From Allacma fusca (taxonomy: Eukaryota; Arthropoda; Collembola; Symphypleona; Sminthuridae), in assembly GCA_947179485.1 (NCBI GenBank), contig OX359246.1:18104001-18168000 (forward strand): 64,000 bases of DNA, given 5' to 3'. Both the position numbers and the translations under genes were made by a program. The notes under the pieces are model-generated. The model was not told the DNA's origin. It saw nothing but the letters and a program-made list of their open reading frames with translations, and ran no database searches. Shown here one piece after another: positions 37,275-48,370 of the stretch (within the stretch, counting starts at the first letter, position 1; every line of letters starts with the position of its first letter).

Positions 37275-37707
37275 TACGGAAAGGGGAAAATCCTGTTGTG
37301 GAGTGTTGAGAACCATTGTAACTTATGACTACAATGAGGACTTGTATGTCCTAATCCATACCAGACTTCTGTGTTGACTTAGATAACATGTTCTTAAAAA
37401 CATCATTAGGACGTTCAGCATAAGTATTTGATGCGGGGTGATAGGGAGCTGCATGATTAAGTGTTATTCCTTTATCTGAACAGAAATTCAAGAAATATGT
37501 TGAGGTAAAGGAACCAGGGTTATCACATATGATCTTCTTGCAGTGATCATATCGGGTAAAATACTTGCCTATGCTAATGATGACCGTATCTAAAGTCATG
37601 CCTGGAGTAGGGATAGCTTCAATCCATCTAGTAGCGAGATCCTCTTGCACTATTAAATCGCACATTTCTTCACAATCCATGAGCACAGACACAATGCATG
37701 TCTTCAA
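37275..37707 (-). pseudogene. integrase core fragment, Gypsy-like
   Basis: Retroviral integrase core: the first Asp in EDLATRWIEA, the second in CDNPGSF, and Glu in HPASNTYAERPND, giving a D, D-x-E pattern. It is followed by a stop and then SYNGSQHSTTGFSPF, the usual YNxSxHxxTGxSPF segment. Truncated 5'; no reverse transcriptase upstream. Inactive remnant. Confidence 0.65.
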
Positions 37708-38059
37708 AACTTTGGAAGCTCAAAATCCTGGTTCAGCCCCTCTCCTATGTTTCCCTACACGCTGTAGAACCAATCGACCCTACCAGGTTCCACCAGATAT
37801 ACCAGATTTGTTTTCTACATTCCAAACTTAGGTTCTTCAAAATGGTTCGGTTGGAATTGCTGCAGTAATTAGTAGAGATTTTGTAAAACAGGAACTTGTA
37901 AGCTTTATACAGAGTGTATTTTCAAACGTTTGGACTCCAATCAATATGATTAGTTCAATTCTGATCATTCCTTTTATTTCAAAGAATAAGCCAATATTTA
38001 GACTTTTATATAAATTGGTCAATATAATGGTCACAATTTTTAACCTGCATTATAAAATC

Positions 38060-38830
38060 AAATCTTTATTCGGGGCAGTTTATCGGGTTGGATTTGTATC
38101 GTATTTCAACGGGGCGGTTCGGGTTGTACTTTATGCACATAGTGCGGGTTGCGGGCGGGTTCGGGCTCGATTTAAATATACCGGCAAGCTGCCCGCAAAA
38201 CGTTTGAATTTCAATCAACGACGTTTAGGATTTTTCCAGGAGAATTATATGGTTTGCATCCATTTGTGATTGCTCGCATGTTTGTGCCTTTGTAAGTGTT
38301 GGTTGTTATTATTCCTGTGTCATCGTGTTTCTCGCTTATCATTGTGTGACTGTGAAGTTTTGAAGTACGTTTTTAAATTGCTGCTCTTAACTCAAAAGTA
38401 AAAGCATGTAAAATTCCTTAGCGCAATATTATTCCAATTAGTTAACGTTTCCTGCGAAGTGGTTTTCAAACACAAAATGACATAATTTAAAAATTAAACC
38501 AGCTAAAGATTTTAAAACATTTGAAAACTTAAACAATATTTATTCTTCGGTTTCTACGGTTTACTTTTCCGTTGTGAAAATTTGTGATGGAGGGTGATTC
38601 AGAAATCAGAAGAAGTCCAACCGAGAAGCGAATCTGAAAACGTTATTAAACAATTGCGGGCTAAAAAATACTATAATTAATATTAATAATTATAATTAAA
38701 AATTACTATAGGGCGGTGGCGGGCGGGCGTTTCAAAGGTTGACTTTCTGATTGGGCGGGTTCGGGTTACGAATTCGTGGGTAAGACTCGGGTTGGGTTGG
38801 GAAATGGCCTGCGGGCCACGCCTTTATTGC
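38060..38830. repeat. CGGGTT-rich element, ends unresolved
   Basis: Two GC-rich zones (38,070-38,190 and 38,705-38,820) of GGGCGGGTTCGGG-like motifs flank an AT-rich middle. This is the layout of the hAT-type elements in this window, but matching termini and a target duplication were not found, so it may be truncated. Confidence 0.4.
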
Positions 38831-39018
38831 TAGCTATTACTCTATTCTATTATATGTTAAAGTTATTGGCGCTACTCTACCTCTACTCTACTCACTCAAT
38901 TTTTGTTGACACTGCTAGCTACCACTACCTCTACCAAAAAATGCATGTATTTATATATAATTACATGTATTTATTTATTTAATGCTCCGGACTGTCCGGT
39001 TCCTTTGGTTTCGTAAGT

Positions 39019-39961
39019 TAAGGTTCTCAACGGATAGGATAATTCCCTTATCCTATCCGTATCCTATCCGATCCGAATTTTTACCGATAAAACTGAAGCG
39101 TATCCGATCCTATCCGTTTCCATCGGATTAAAAATAATCTTATCCGAAGCTTATCCGTAAATTTTCGGATGACGTATTTATCCTATCCGAAGCCGTCGGA
39201 TACGAAAAAGGAGCTATCCGATCCTATCCGGCGATATCCGATCCTATCTGCGGATACACGAATCAATTGTAGAAGCTAAAATTGATCCTAGAGTTTGACT
39301 TTTAGTTTTAAATACAATATTCTGTCAGTTTATAACGTATTCTAATGACAGAAGAAGTCGTGCATATGCATATGTTTGCTTGGCAAAACATTTAACATAA
39401 ATAATTTAAGAATTGAGTTTTTTTCGCTTATCAGGTATTCTGAAATATTTACTTATTAGTAACCTTTAACAATTTGAAGCCTATAATAACAGGTATCTAG
39501 AATAAGCAGCTGAAATTCAAAATATGACTGAATTTCTGGTCATAACATAAATACAAGACGGCATGCTTAATAAATTCGTAAGGTTCGGTTCGAGGTTTGC
39601 TACAAAAGCTACATGAAGTGAAAAAAGTATAAACGTTTTGAGAAATTGTCGAACTAATGTCCTGTCGGTGATTGCAGCAGATAGAAATTATTAGAGTGGT
39701 CGTCATATTTTCAAAAATTCGTTTATCCGCGGATATCCGAGGATATCCGTCGGATTATCCGAAAAACAAAAGGTCGCTATCCGATCCGTTCGGATATTTT
39801 ATGTAGTAGTATCCGATCCTATCCGGGATTTTTTTTGGATGCGAATGACAAAACCGATCCGTTCGGATAAATATCGGATCGGATAATCTTCAGTTTTATC
39901 CTATCCGTATCCGTATCCGATCCGTATCCGTTCGGATATATCCGATCCGTTGAGAACCTTA
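39019..39961. mobile_element. hAT-type non-autonomous element, TATCCGATCC motif
   Basis: Termini TAAGGTTCTCAACGGAT and complement, with the 8-bp duplication TCGTAAGT at 39,011-39,018 and 39,962-39,969. Built of ATCCTATCCGATCCG-type repeats, similar in motif to 31,144 but with different tips. It sits inside a CTACTCTAC-rich region (38,840-40,180) that may be another, older element. Confidence 0.8.
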
Positions 39962-40494
39962 TCGTAAGTACATTATTATTATATACTTATTATTATTATA
40001 TACTTATTATTATTATTGCTCCTCTACTAACTTAGCTTTATGCTAGCCTACTATTTTCCTCTACTTCTATTATGCTAGTATTTTTGTATACCGCTACTGC
40101 ATCTCTACTAATGATTTGCCGATTTTAACGCCTCTCCTCTATTTCTACCTCTATTTTCAGTAGAGTAGAGGTCCCAGGACTGATTCGGGGTTACCCGGCC
40201 GGTTCGAAAGAGGTATCATATTTGATACTTCCAACGTTACCTTGAGATTTGTAATTCATCAAAAAATGATCAAGTAGTAGGGTAAAAATACGAACAAGTT
40301 TTCCAAAACTCAGCGAATATATCAGCAGAAAAAAATTATCGGTTTTATTACCCACAAACACAAAATCAGTTAACAACTAATGGAGGATGTATGATTTAGC
40401 TCTTTATTTATTGTTCCTAATTTCACTTGTGAATATAACTACACATTGCATTTTTAAATATTACGCAAGGGCAATACAGAGTTCAGCAACATAT

Positions 40495-40593
40495 CGTTGG
40501 CTAAATTCTAAAAAGTACCATTTTCATTTCAAAACCTATGCTTTTTAAACGGGCTCGGAAATGAAAATGGTACTTTTTAGAATTTAGCCGACG
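40495..40593. mobile_element. 99-bp palindromic MITE, second copy
   Basis: Same arms and length as 30,109-30,207, with the 4-bp duplication ATAT on both sides. Confidence 0.75.
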
Positions 40594-41127
40594 ATATGTA
40601 AATAAACTATGGCTGTCTTGACCTGTATCGATAAAAAAAGGTGAATGTTTTAATAATTTATTATTATTGGCAATAGAAAGCGTAACCACTGTTTAAAATC
40701 ATGTGCTGAAGTTGTACTTATAAAATATGCGTTATTTTTATTTAAATTCTAATTAATTTAACGCAGCTCATGGCTGATGAACATCTGCATGTCCAGTAGA
40801 AAATCAAGCTTGTAAACATTACTAGTGTGAAATTCCTATACTGGGTGTGTGCCTACATAAACTTTTAGGACGGCGTCAGGCACCTTATAAGAATGTGTTG
40901 TAAGAGTGTGTTGTCCGTCGGTCCGTATGTTCAGCAGTTTTCCTCTGAAACTAATTGACCAATTTCGTTCAACATTCGTTCAACCCTACGCGACAGCTTT
41001 AAATAATCGCGGAGCGATGATTTTAAACGTGTCAAAATGTAACAATAGAGCCCTACAGATTCCTGTGCTGCTCCAAAAATTGCAGCCAGACTTCATAACT
41101 GAATGAATGAGCGCATGATAATTATAC

Positions 41128-41645
41128 TGGAAGAGTAGGTTATGGTTATACCATGAAATCCTAACTCCTGGATTATTTACTTATGTAATTGTCAAGAAAT
41201 TGTAAATAATTGGAAATCGTGCTGATGGAAGGAATGATTATGAATAAACGATTGATTGTGGTTTTCTATTAATCCGAAGACTAATTGCTTTTATTTAATA
41301 ATTGAAATCAAAAGGAAAAGGAAATGAAGATTAACAACTAAAAATAGGTGTTACTGGAATGACTCTCAGTTATTCACTGAAGAGTCTGGAAGAATCTTAA
41401 ACTTAACAAGTGGCTACTTGAGCCTATTTTTACAATCTTAAGTCTAGACGTTACATCATAACGGATGTAACGGGACGTTGACACTCGTCGGCTTTAGCCG
41501 ATGGAAAGTGCTTACTTTGCACCTTTACAATAAGTGTTGAAGTTACTTTGAACTGACTTAACCTATGGTTGTGTATTTCACAACTTAATTAATTATTCAT
41601 GTGAGGCTTAACTAATTTATGTAATTTCTATATACATACCTAACA
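41128..41645 (-). repeat. 3' LTR
   Basis: 518 bp; on the minus strand it is the downstream LTR. The internal sequence next to it has only a short GGGA purine run, so a polypurine tract is not clear. It contains the inverted pair TTACATC/GGATGTAA. Confidence 0.85.
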
Positions 41646-41944
41646 TCCCGGTCGGTCGGGGAAAATTTTGTCCTCAAAATTTAAGAATTTGTAACTAAAA
41701 TTCATATTGTGTTAGTACAATTGGTATGTATTTTGAACAAAAGATAGGTAGAGTAAAGAAGAGATAGTGCAAAAAATTATTTTTGTGTTTTTCTTTACGA
41801 GCTAGTATACATACTGAAATCATTTAAGGTGAAGGTGATAACAAGTGTAAAAATCAATATTGTATTAGTACATATTATTATCAATAAATCAAAGTATGTA
41901 TTGGAACTAAAGTACATGGGTCTGTTGACCAAATCAAACTTAAA

Positions 41945-42889
41945 CTATGCTGGAGTCCGGGCAGACAGCTGGTTGGATAAGTTGTTGAGGGCGACAATGG
42001 GTGGGTAGGGGTCATTATTGTGTGGGCGGGGATTATTGATGAAGTAGGCGCTGGGTAAGGCATGGGTGATTCTGGAGTTCTGGCGGTTTCGTTGACGATA
42101 CCGATAATAACAATATAAACCATATACAATTAAACCAAAACCAATAATGGTGGAAAGAGCAGTACTTGACAATGTAAAGATACGGAGAACTTGAGAATCG
42201 CCTTCGCCAACGCCAATTTCCATCTTCGGAACCGGAATAGCGGGTAGAATGGGTTCCGGTGCCGTTTGTTTAGCATGTACGGGTGGTGAGAGAGTAGTCG
42301 TGAGAGTAACTGTCTGGCCGGGCTCCTCCTTAATATTCTGTAAAGAGAGAAAAGAATTATGAATAGATTTCCATTCTTCTAACATCTGTGTTATGTTAGC
42401 ATCATAATTATTAACGTCTTTAAAGGGTTTAAAAGTATCGTCTTTATAATCGTCAATCGTAATAGGTGTATGTAACAATAGTCTTTTGTCGAGTGGGGAT
42501 GGAGTGAGTGGAGGAGGAGTAAGAGTTTCCTGGTCAGGTTTAGGAATTTCTGGAAAGGTGTTGGAGCGAGACGGAATAAAATCCAAGATTTTACTTATAA
42601 TTGGTGGGGCTACCATAAGAGCAGCTCCGGCAGCCATAACTTTGACTGCATTATTTTTCTTGGCAGATGCTGCCTGCATGGGAAGATCAAAATTTTTGTT
42701 ACCGTTTTGAGCCATGGAAGGTAATGATTGGATACTAACTGACCGTTGAAGTGGTACCATCTTATGCATTGAATTGGTCCGGGCCATGTTTAGCTTGGTT
42801 CCGGCGCCGGTCATCTTGGAGAGGTTGGGGAGGCTTCCCCAAATACCGAGTGGAGCACTTTCACAGGCGAAAATAAAAAGAAAAATCAT
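41945..42889 (-). CDS. envelope-like membrane protein of the LTR element (314 residues)
   Basis: ATG at 42,889 lies 5 bp after the stop of the preceding ORF. The N-terminus is a short signal peptide (MIFLFIFACESA), then a soluble region with a hydrophobic alanine-rich patch at about 82-100. One membrane span lies near 245-265 (IIGFGLIVYGLY), followed by a basic tail. This type I layout and the place after pol suggest an envelope-like protein. However, it has few cysteines, I see no furin-type site, and it does not resemble the known insect errantivirus envelope. The frame stays open upstream to 43,867 in an overlapping frame. Role is inferred from position and topology. Confidence 0.5.
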   Translation of the reverse strand: MIFLFIFACESAPLGIWGSLPNLSKMTGAGTKLNMARTNSMHKMVPLQRSVSIQSLPSMAQNGNKNFDLPMQAASAKKNNAVKVMAAGAALMVAPPIISKILDFIPSRSNTFPEIPKPDQETLTPPPLTPSPLDKRLLLHTPITIDDYKDDTFKPFKDVNNYDANITQMLEEWKSIHNSFLSLQNIKEEPGQTVTLTTTLSPPVHAKQTAPEPILPAIPVPKMEIGVGEGDSQVLRIFTLSSTALSTIIGFGLIVYGLYCYYRYRQRNRQNSRITHALPSAYFINNPRPHNNDPYPPIVALNNLSNQLSARTPA

Positions 42890-42894
42890 AATTA

Positions 42895-43854
42895 TTAAGG
42901 TTGAAAAGTTGACGGGGCTTCCACGAATTCCCCTTGTTCGTTGAGAACGAGTTCCGGGTAGATTCGGTGAGGGTGGTGAAGAGGAGTGAGTTGTATTGTT
43001 TCCGTTATCGGTTGGGGTCTGAGGTCGATCACCGTCCCAGTCGTCGGAGTCCATTGCTGCTGCGGCTTGACATGCGTCGTACCAGTCATCATAAGAGTCG
43101 TTGGCGGGGGGCCTGGAGTCAGAGTTGGGAGAGGGCGAGGTTGGCAAACTGTCTTCATCACTTCCGGTGAAGTCACTTTCGGAAGTGAAGGTATATGTAC
43201 AACGCCTGGTTGCGGTGGTTGGGCGAGAGGGTTGAGAATGGGGTCCGGAGGAGAAGTTGTCTTGAGTTGCTGAGGCATTGTTAGAGTTGGGGTTTGGCGT
43301 GGGCTGTTCTTCTTGACCCAATTGGATCGGCGGGTTTGGATTGCACAAATGTTGGCGGATTCCAAACATGCCCGAGATATTTGCTTGAACCAAATTTGCG
43401 GATCGATGGAAATAACGGGCGTCGCTGAGACGTAATTCGGTGGGGCGTCGCGTAGCTGTAGGAGAAAATCGTTCCACATTTGGGATTGCTTCACTGTTGC
43501 TTGGAAGTAAGTTGCGCTCAACTGGTCCAAGAGAGAGGGAATTTGGTCCGGTAATACAATTCCCACAGCAACATGGCGGAAGGTCCTCTTGAGTATAGGA
43601 ATTGAGGAGTCGTAACAATTGAGTTCGTTCCCAGACGCGTCGGCAAATTGGTAGGGAAATATTTGAACCGTGCAGATTGAGACTGGGCAACAAATTAGCG
43701 TGTCCGGAGTGCCGGGGAGATAAACTTTGATCAACTCCGTCCAAGCGTTGTCGGAGAGTCGAATCGCCGCGTTGATACCCAGAGTTGTCGGGTATTGGAC
43801 AATGCCTGGTACATAAGGGTACACAGGTAGGGGCTGGGGATTGGTGCTGGTCAT
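42895..43854 (-). CDS. unknown ORF of the LTR element (319 residues)
   Basis: Starts MTSTNPQPLPVYPYVPGI; its ATG overlaps the stop of the previous ORF in an ATGA arrangement at 43,851-43,854. The N-terminal ~180 residues look like a folded domain (hydrophobic runs, several Cys and Trp), the rest is Pro/Thr-rich. No recognised domain. Position after pol suggests an accessory or structural protein, possibly the surface partner of the membrane ORF; no signal peptide is visible, which argues against that. Confidence 0.5.
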   Translation of the reverse strand: MTSTNPQPLPVYPYVPGIVQYPTTLGINAAIRLSDNAWTELIKVYLPGTPDTLICCPVSICTVQIFPYQFADASGNELNCYDSSIPILKRTFRHVAVGIVLPDQIPSLLDQLSATYFQATVKQSQMWNDFLLQLRDAPPNYVSATPVISIDPQIWFKQISRACLESANICAIQTRRSNWVKKNSPRQTPTLTMPQQLKTTSPPDPILNPLAQPPQPGVVHIPSLPKVTSPEVMKTVCQPRPLPTLTPGPPPTTLMMTGTTHVKPQQQWTPTTGTVIDLRPQPITETIQLTPLHHPHRIYPELVLNEQGEFVEAPSTFQP

Positions 43855-44240
43855 TGTTGTAAGACATGGGAAAATGTAACTTTCTTTGTTTTATTTCTTA
43901 AACGTGTGGAACGTCGAAGTGTGTGATTTGTATCAACTGGTTGGGGTGACTTGAGAATAGATTTTAATTGTGTAGGGCGAGAGCTGGGAGTGATTTGTGG
44001 AATTTGTGGAGGAGGAGAAGTTAAACGCTTAACTGGACGAGGTACCGTTGTGTCTTCGGAAGAAGTGGACGGTAGTTGTTGCATCTTTCGTGAAGGACGT
44101 GTAGAAGGTTTTCGTATGGGAGACGGGAGAGAGGAATCGGAGGTTGGGGTGTCGGAAGGGAATTGTGTCAACCAAGCATCAAATTCATGCTGGTCTTCCG
44201 TAGTATATACATACTCGGGATGAATAATGCCATCTCCCAA
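43851..44240 (-). CDS. basic Pro/Ser-rich ORF of the LTR element (129 residues)
   Basis: Starts 8 bp after the end of pol with MGDGIIHPEYVYTTEDQHEF and becomes basic and Ser/Pro-rich (LRRSTRLRNKTKK near the C-terminus). No recognised domain; the basic tail could bind nucleic acid. Its stop overlaps the next start. Confidence 0.45.
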   Translation of the reverse strand: MGDGIIHPEYVYTTEDQHEFDAWLTQFPSDTPTSDSSLPSPIRKPSTRPSRKMQQLPSTSSEDTTVPRPVKRLTSPPPQIPQITPSSRPTQLKSILKSPQPVDTNHTLRRSTRLRNKTKKVTFSHVLQQ

Positions 44241-44248
44241 ATCAATTT

Positions 44249-47003
44249 TTATGAGCTTGAGTTGGGAGAGGTGACACTTAATACTAGGTCTAAGCTTAGT
44301 AAAGAGGGAAAGGTTAAAACTAAGTCAGCATTATTATTCTTATCAATATGTGTAATCGTATAGGGTCCAACCCAACGACAAAGAAGTTTGTCAGACAAAC
44401 CAATTTTTCGCTGAGGGAGATAAAATCGAACGTGGGAACCAACTTTAAACTCTAAGGGTTGATACATAGCATCAAATCGTTCTTTGGCTTGTAATTGAGC
44501 CTTCTTAATTAACTGGGATATTCTTTGGTGCATAATTTTGACCTGAGAAGCGCTGAGTTGAGTCATTTGCAAAAGTTTATTTGGAATGGAGTTGAGTAGA
44601 GGGGCTGGAGGAGCTCTACCGAAAAATGCTTGAAAAGGGGAAAGTTTTGTAACTGAATGCTCGGAAGTATTATATGCAGTAATTACATATGGTACAAATA
44701 TGTCCCAATCTAACTGATTGTCCGAGACAAATTTGCTGAGCATAATTGCGAGAGTTTGATTTAGTCTCTCTACAATTCCGTGGGAACGGGGGTGAAAGGG
44801 CATACTTACATTATGTGTAACATTAAACCGTTTTAATAATTCTTGTAGAGTTGCACATTTGAACTCCGCAGCTCCGTCAGAAATTAATATAGACATGCCT
44901 GGAAATGTTAAAATAAAAGATTCCAAATGCATGGCTATGTGAGCAGCTTCTCTGTTTGGAAGGAGGGAAGTATGTACCCATTTGGTAAATAAGTCGGTGA
45001 GGACGAGTACATATTTATTGCCTCTCGGAGTTTCACGAAAGGGGCCTAATAAATCCATAGCATATGTGTTCGCTGGAATTTTTATGGGATTTTTTTTCAG
45101 ACTGTCCATACGTAATTTGGTAAGATGCTGGCGACTTTGGCACTCTAGGCAATGAGTACAGTGCTTAAATGTGTCTGAGGTAATTGATCTCCACCAATAA
45201 AATGGACGGAGACGTGCCAAAGTCCTTTGAAAATTTAAATGACCACCAAGGGGATGATTGTGAGCATTTTGTAACACAATGGGAATCATAGCTTTAGGGA
45301 TGACTAAAAGTTTAGGGTTGCGGGGAATAAATTGAATAAAATAAATACCATCATCATTGGGAATTAATTTGGAGCGCTTTTTCTGCAATAATTTATTTAA
45401 AGTATGATCAATAGCTTGAGCATGCTTTAAATCAGCAGGATTAATGAGAGGGATTGCTGGGAGTGGAGTGGGTTTTGACGTTGTAGATTGGGCTGATAGA
45501 CCTGGAATTGTAAGATCATCTTCTGTGTCTTTTGAAGTGGAAAGGGCGTAGGGGCATCGAGAGACACCATCTACGTTTCTATGGAGGGTACCTTTCTTAT
45601 ACCTAACTACATAGCGAAATTGTTCTAAAATCACAGCCATACGAGTGAGTCTGGCGGTGGGGTTACGTTGGCATTTTAAGTAACATAAAGCATGATGATC
45701 AGTAACAATTATGAAAGGTTTGAGATATAAAAATTCTCGAAGCTTTCGTGTGGCAAATACTACAGCTAAACATTCTTTTTCTGTAACACCCCAATTTTTC
45801 TCAGCTGGAGTCAAAGCTCTGTAAATAAAATAAATTGGGTGTTCACCATCCTCAAATTGTTGATGTAAAATGCCAGCTATGGCTAAATTACTTGCATCCG
45901 TATATAAAATACATGCGAGGGTTGGATCGTAATGCCTAAGTACTGGAGCTGTGCATAGCGCATTTTTGAGAGTCAAAAATGCCTTATCACAGTCAGGGCT
46001 CCAGTGATATAGTGAATGTTTCTTCAATAATCCTTGGAGAGGAGCAGCTATTTGAGCAAAGTTCCAAATAAATCTGCGATAATAAACTATAGTGCCTAAA
46101 AATTTACGTAGAGTTTCTAAATTATTAGGTTTGGGCTGTTGCGTGATTGCGGCTACTTTTGCTGACTCAGTGGATAAACCTTTTTTGGGACAAAAAGAAT
46201 CCAAAGACTACATGTTCTTGCATACCAAAGAAACACTTTTTGGGATCATGCGAAAATTAACTTTAGCTAATCGTTGAAATACAAGTTCTATTGCGACCAG
46301 GTGAGAGGGAAAGTCTTTACTATAGGGTATAATGTCATCAATATAAGATACAGCGTGTGTGTATCTTAAAGTACCGAGAGTACGAGTAGCGAGCCTTTGA
46401 AAGTAGGCGGGGGCATTTTTTCAGACCAAAACATACATGTAGGTACATATATAGTACGAATTCAGTAACAATAGCAGTTAAATGTTGATCATCCGGGTGG
46501 ATGAGGGCTTGGTAATAGCCGCTAAATAAATCTAAAGGGGAAAAATACGCAGCATTCCGTAATTGAAAAAGCAAGTCATCAATCCTTGGGAGAGGGAAAA
46601 TTTCGTCTATTGTGATTTTATTCAATTTTTGAAAACACAGACGAGCCGCCATTTACCTAATTTTTGGCGTACTAAAACACAGGGGTAGAGTAGTTGGAGT
46701 TTTCACAAGGAACAATTATGCCTGCTTGAATTAATTTATCAAGTTCTTGTTTTAAAATCTCACGCTCCGTAGTGCTCAAGCGATAGGGTTTAGCTTGAAC
46801 TGGAGTGTCAGAATTTAATAGAATTCGCATTGGGGGTAAGGTACAAACTTGAAGATCCATAAGAGTCCATGCAAATAAATATGAATATTTATTGAGGAGG
46901 GTTATGATTGCGGCGCGTTCAGCTGGCCTTAATTTGGGATTAATGTTTAATGAATTAATTTGTTCCGAGGTGAAAGGGATTGGATTATGAGGAATTACCG
47001 GAG
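44249..47003 (-). pseudogene. pol: reverse transcriptase (broken), RNase H, integrase
   Basis: The frame at 44,249-46,204 is intact and holds RNase H (LYTDASNLAIAGIL, VTDHHALCYL) and integrase: HHCC zinc site (H near NHPLGGH, then C-x2-C in THCLEC), catalytic residues in MDLLGPF, ISDGAAEF and GIVERLN, and a C-terminal WVGPY module. Upstream, reverse transcriptase pieces lie in different frames at 46,672-47,003 and 46,338-46,652. The YIDD motif at 46,334-46,345 lies outside both. Several stops and frame shifts separate them. The 5' end is cut by the N gap, so protease is not seen. Confidence 0.8.
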
Positions 47004-47203
47004 NNNNNNNNNNNNNNNNNNNNNNNNNNNNNNNNNNNNNNNNNNNNNNNNNNNNNNNNNNNNNNNNNNNNNNNNNNNNNNNNNNNNNNNNNNNNNNNNN
47101 NNNNNNNNNNNNNNNNNNNNNNNNNNNNNNNNNNNNNNNNNNNNNNNNNNNNNNNNNNNNNNNNNNNNNNNNNNNNNNNNNNNNNNNNNNNNNNNNNNNN
47201 NNN
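47004..47203. other. assembly gap of 200 Ns
   Basis: Exactly 200 undetermined bases between the Gag-like frame and reverse transcriptase. The round number suggests a placeholder of unknown true length, so most of gag and the protease may be missing here. Confidence 0.9.
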
Positions 47204-47269
47204 TCCCTTGGAGGATGGGGCCAATCCCATTGGTATTGGGCCACGACACGTTGGACGTCAGTAATAAAA

Positions 47270-47848
47270 TCATGAAACATCATGAGTAGCGGGATTGAAT
47301 TGTTTGATCTTTTGGAAGTCAACTATAGAATGAATGGGAGCAGTGTTAACTGTAACATTAACAGGGTTAGCGCCTGCCATATTAAATATTTTAACTTTAC
47401 GTGTTCGCTTGTGTGGGTTTTGTCGCAAATAATTTTGTTGTTTACGAGCTTTGTTTATTTGACGTTTTAAAGAAGGAACAATACGAGTAGCGGGAGTTAC
47501 TAATGAAAGAGCAGGTAATGGAGGTGGTGGTGGTGGGGGGGACGATATTGGTGGTGGAGTGCAGGGCGGTGTAGAATATTGTGGGCTTGGAGTTCGTGGA
47601 GGAGAAGCTTGCGCTGGAGGAACTACTGGAGGAACGGGCGGCGTAGGCAATGTTGGAGGCGGTAACGGCGGGGGCTTGGGCTTTTTACTACTGCTAGTGG
47701 TAGCTCTTGCTTTTGCTTTAGCTTGTTGTAAGACTTTGGCTAATTCAGAAGCGTCTTTTAAATCAGGGTCAGAATTTTTACGAGTGACTCTACTGGTAGA
47801 AGGCTTTGGGTCAGGTTGTGACGTTGAGGGTTTCTTTTTATCGGACAT
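47270..47848 (-). CDS. Gag-like N-terminal ORF of the LTR element (192 residues)
   Basis: First ORF after the 5' LTR. Starts MSDKKKPSTSQPDPKPSTS; contains a long proline-rich stretch, then a basic region (SLKRQINKARKQQNYLRQN). An overlapping frame at 47,322 continues toward the gap. No zinc knuckle or capsid signature is visible before the gap. Called Gag-like by position and composition only. Confidence 0.5.
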   Translation of the reverse strand: MSDKKKPSTSQPDPKPSTSRVTRKNSDPDLKDASELAKVLQQAKAKARATTSSSKKPKPPPLPPPTLPTPPVPPVVPPAQASPPRTPSPQYSTPPCTPPPISSPPPPPPPLPALSLVTPATRIVPSLKRQINKARKQQNYLRQNPHKRTRKVKIFNMAGANPVNVTVNTAPIHSIVDFQKIKQFNPATHDVS

Positions 47849-48357
47849 AAATTATAACGTAAGTATGTACGTACCGTGACGGTGGTTCATGGATATGAAA
47901 CTTAACACTGTGTAATTACTGTATGAAAATCCTCCTGGATGAGGTGGGAACGGCACTGAGTTCCGTGGCTGTCCGTTTAGTATACCCAAATCCTCAGGGC
48001 ATCGGTCGGTGAAGCGCAGGTAATTCCGTCTGCCTTCCGTGGACAAGAAATAATAACCCCGTTTATCAGTTAAAACTTACGAGGGGTTCTTCGACCGGTC
48101 ACAGTCAATAACGGGTGACTCCTCTGGAGGTAGTCCCGATGGTGCTGTGCGAGTTGCAACGTCAAAAATGCAGGAATGTAACCTCTGCGTGGCCAAAACT
48201 GTAATTCTCAAAAATTCTCACGAAATACGACACATTATTCAAACCTGCCTGGTAAATAAATCAATTCTTAATAGTAAATCGATTGTTTCCCAAGGGGAGT
48301 GATAATTGAGAGTAATTCGGGAGCATTGCCGGGGCAATTTTTGATCGGCAATGTTTT

Positions 48358-48370
48358 ACATGGGCCACCA
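48358..48370 (-). promoter_or_regulatory. probable primer binding site
   Basis: On the minus strand TGGTGGCCCATGT begins directly after the 5' LTR. A TGG start matches the CCA end of a tRNA, as expected of a primer site. The tRNA was not identified. Confidence 0.55.

Noticed and set aside
42486..44223. Several plus-strand frames over the LTR element
   Set aside because: They are antisense shadows of the C-rich minus-strand ORFs and encode Gly/Arg/Val-rich noise.
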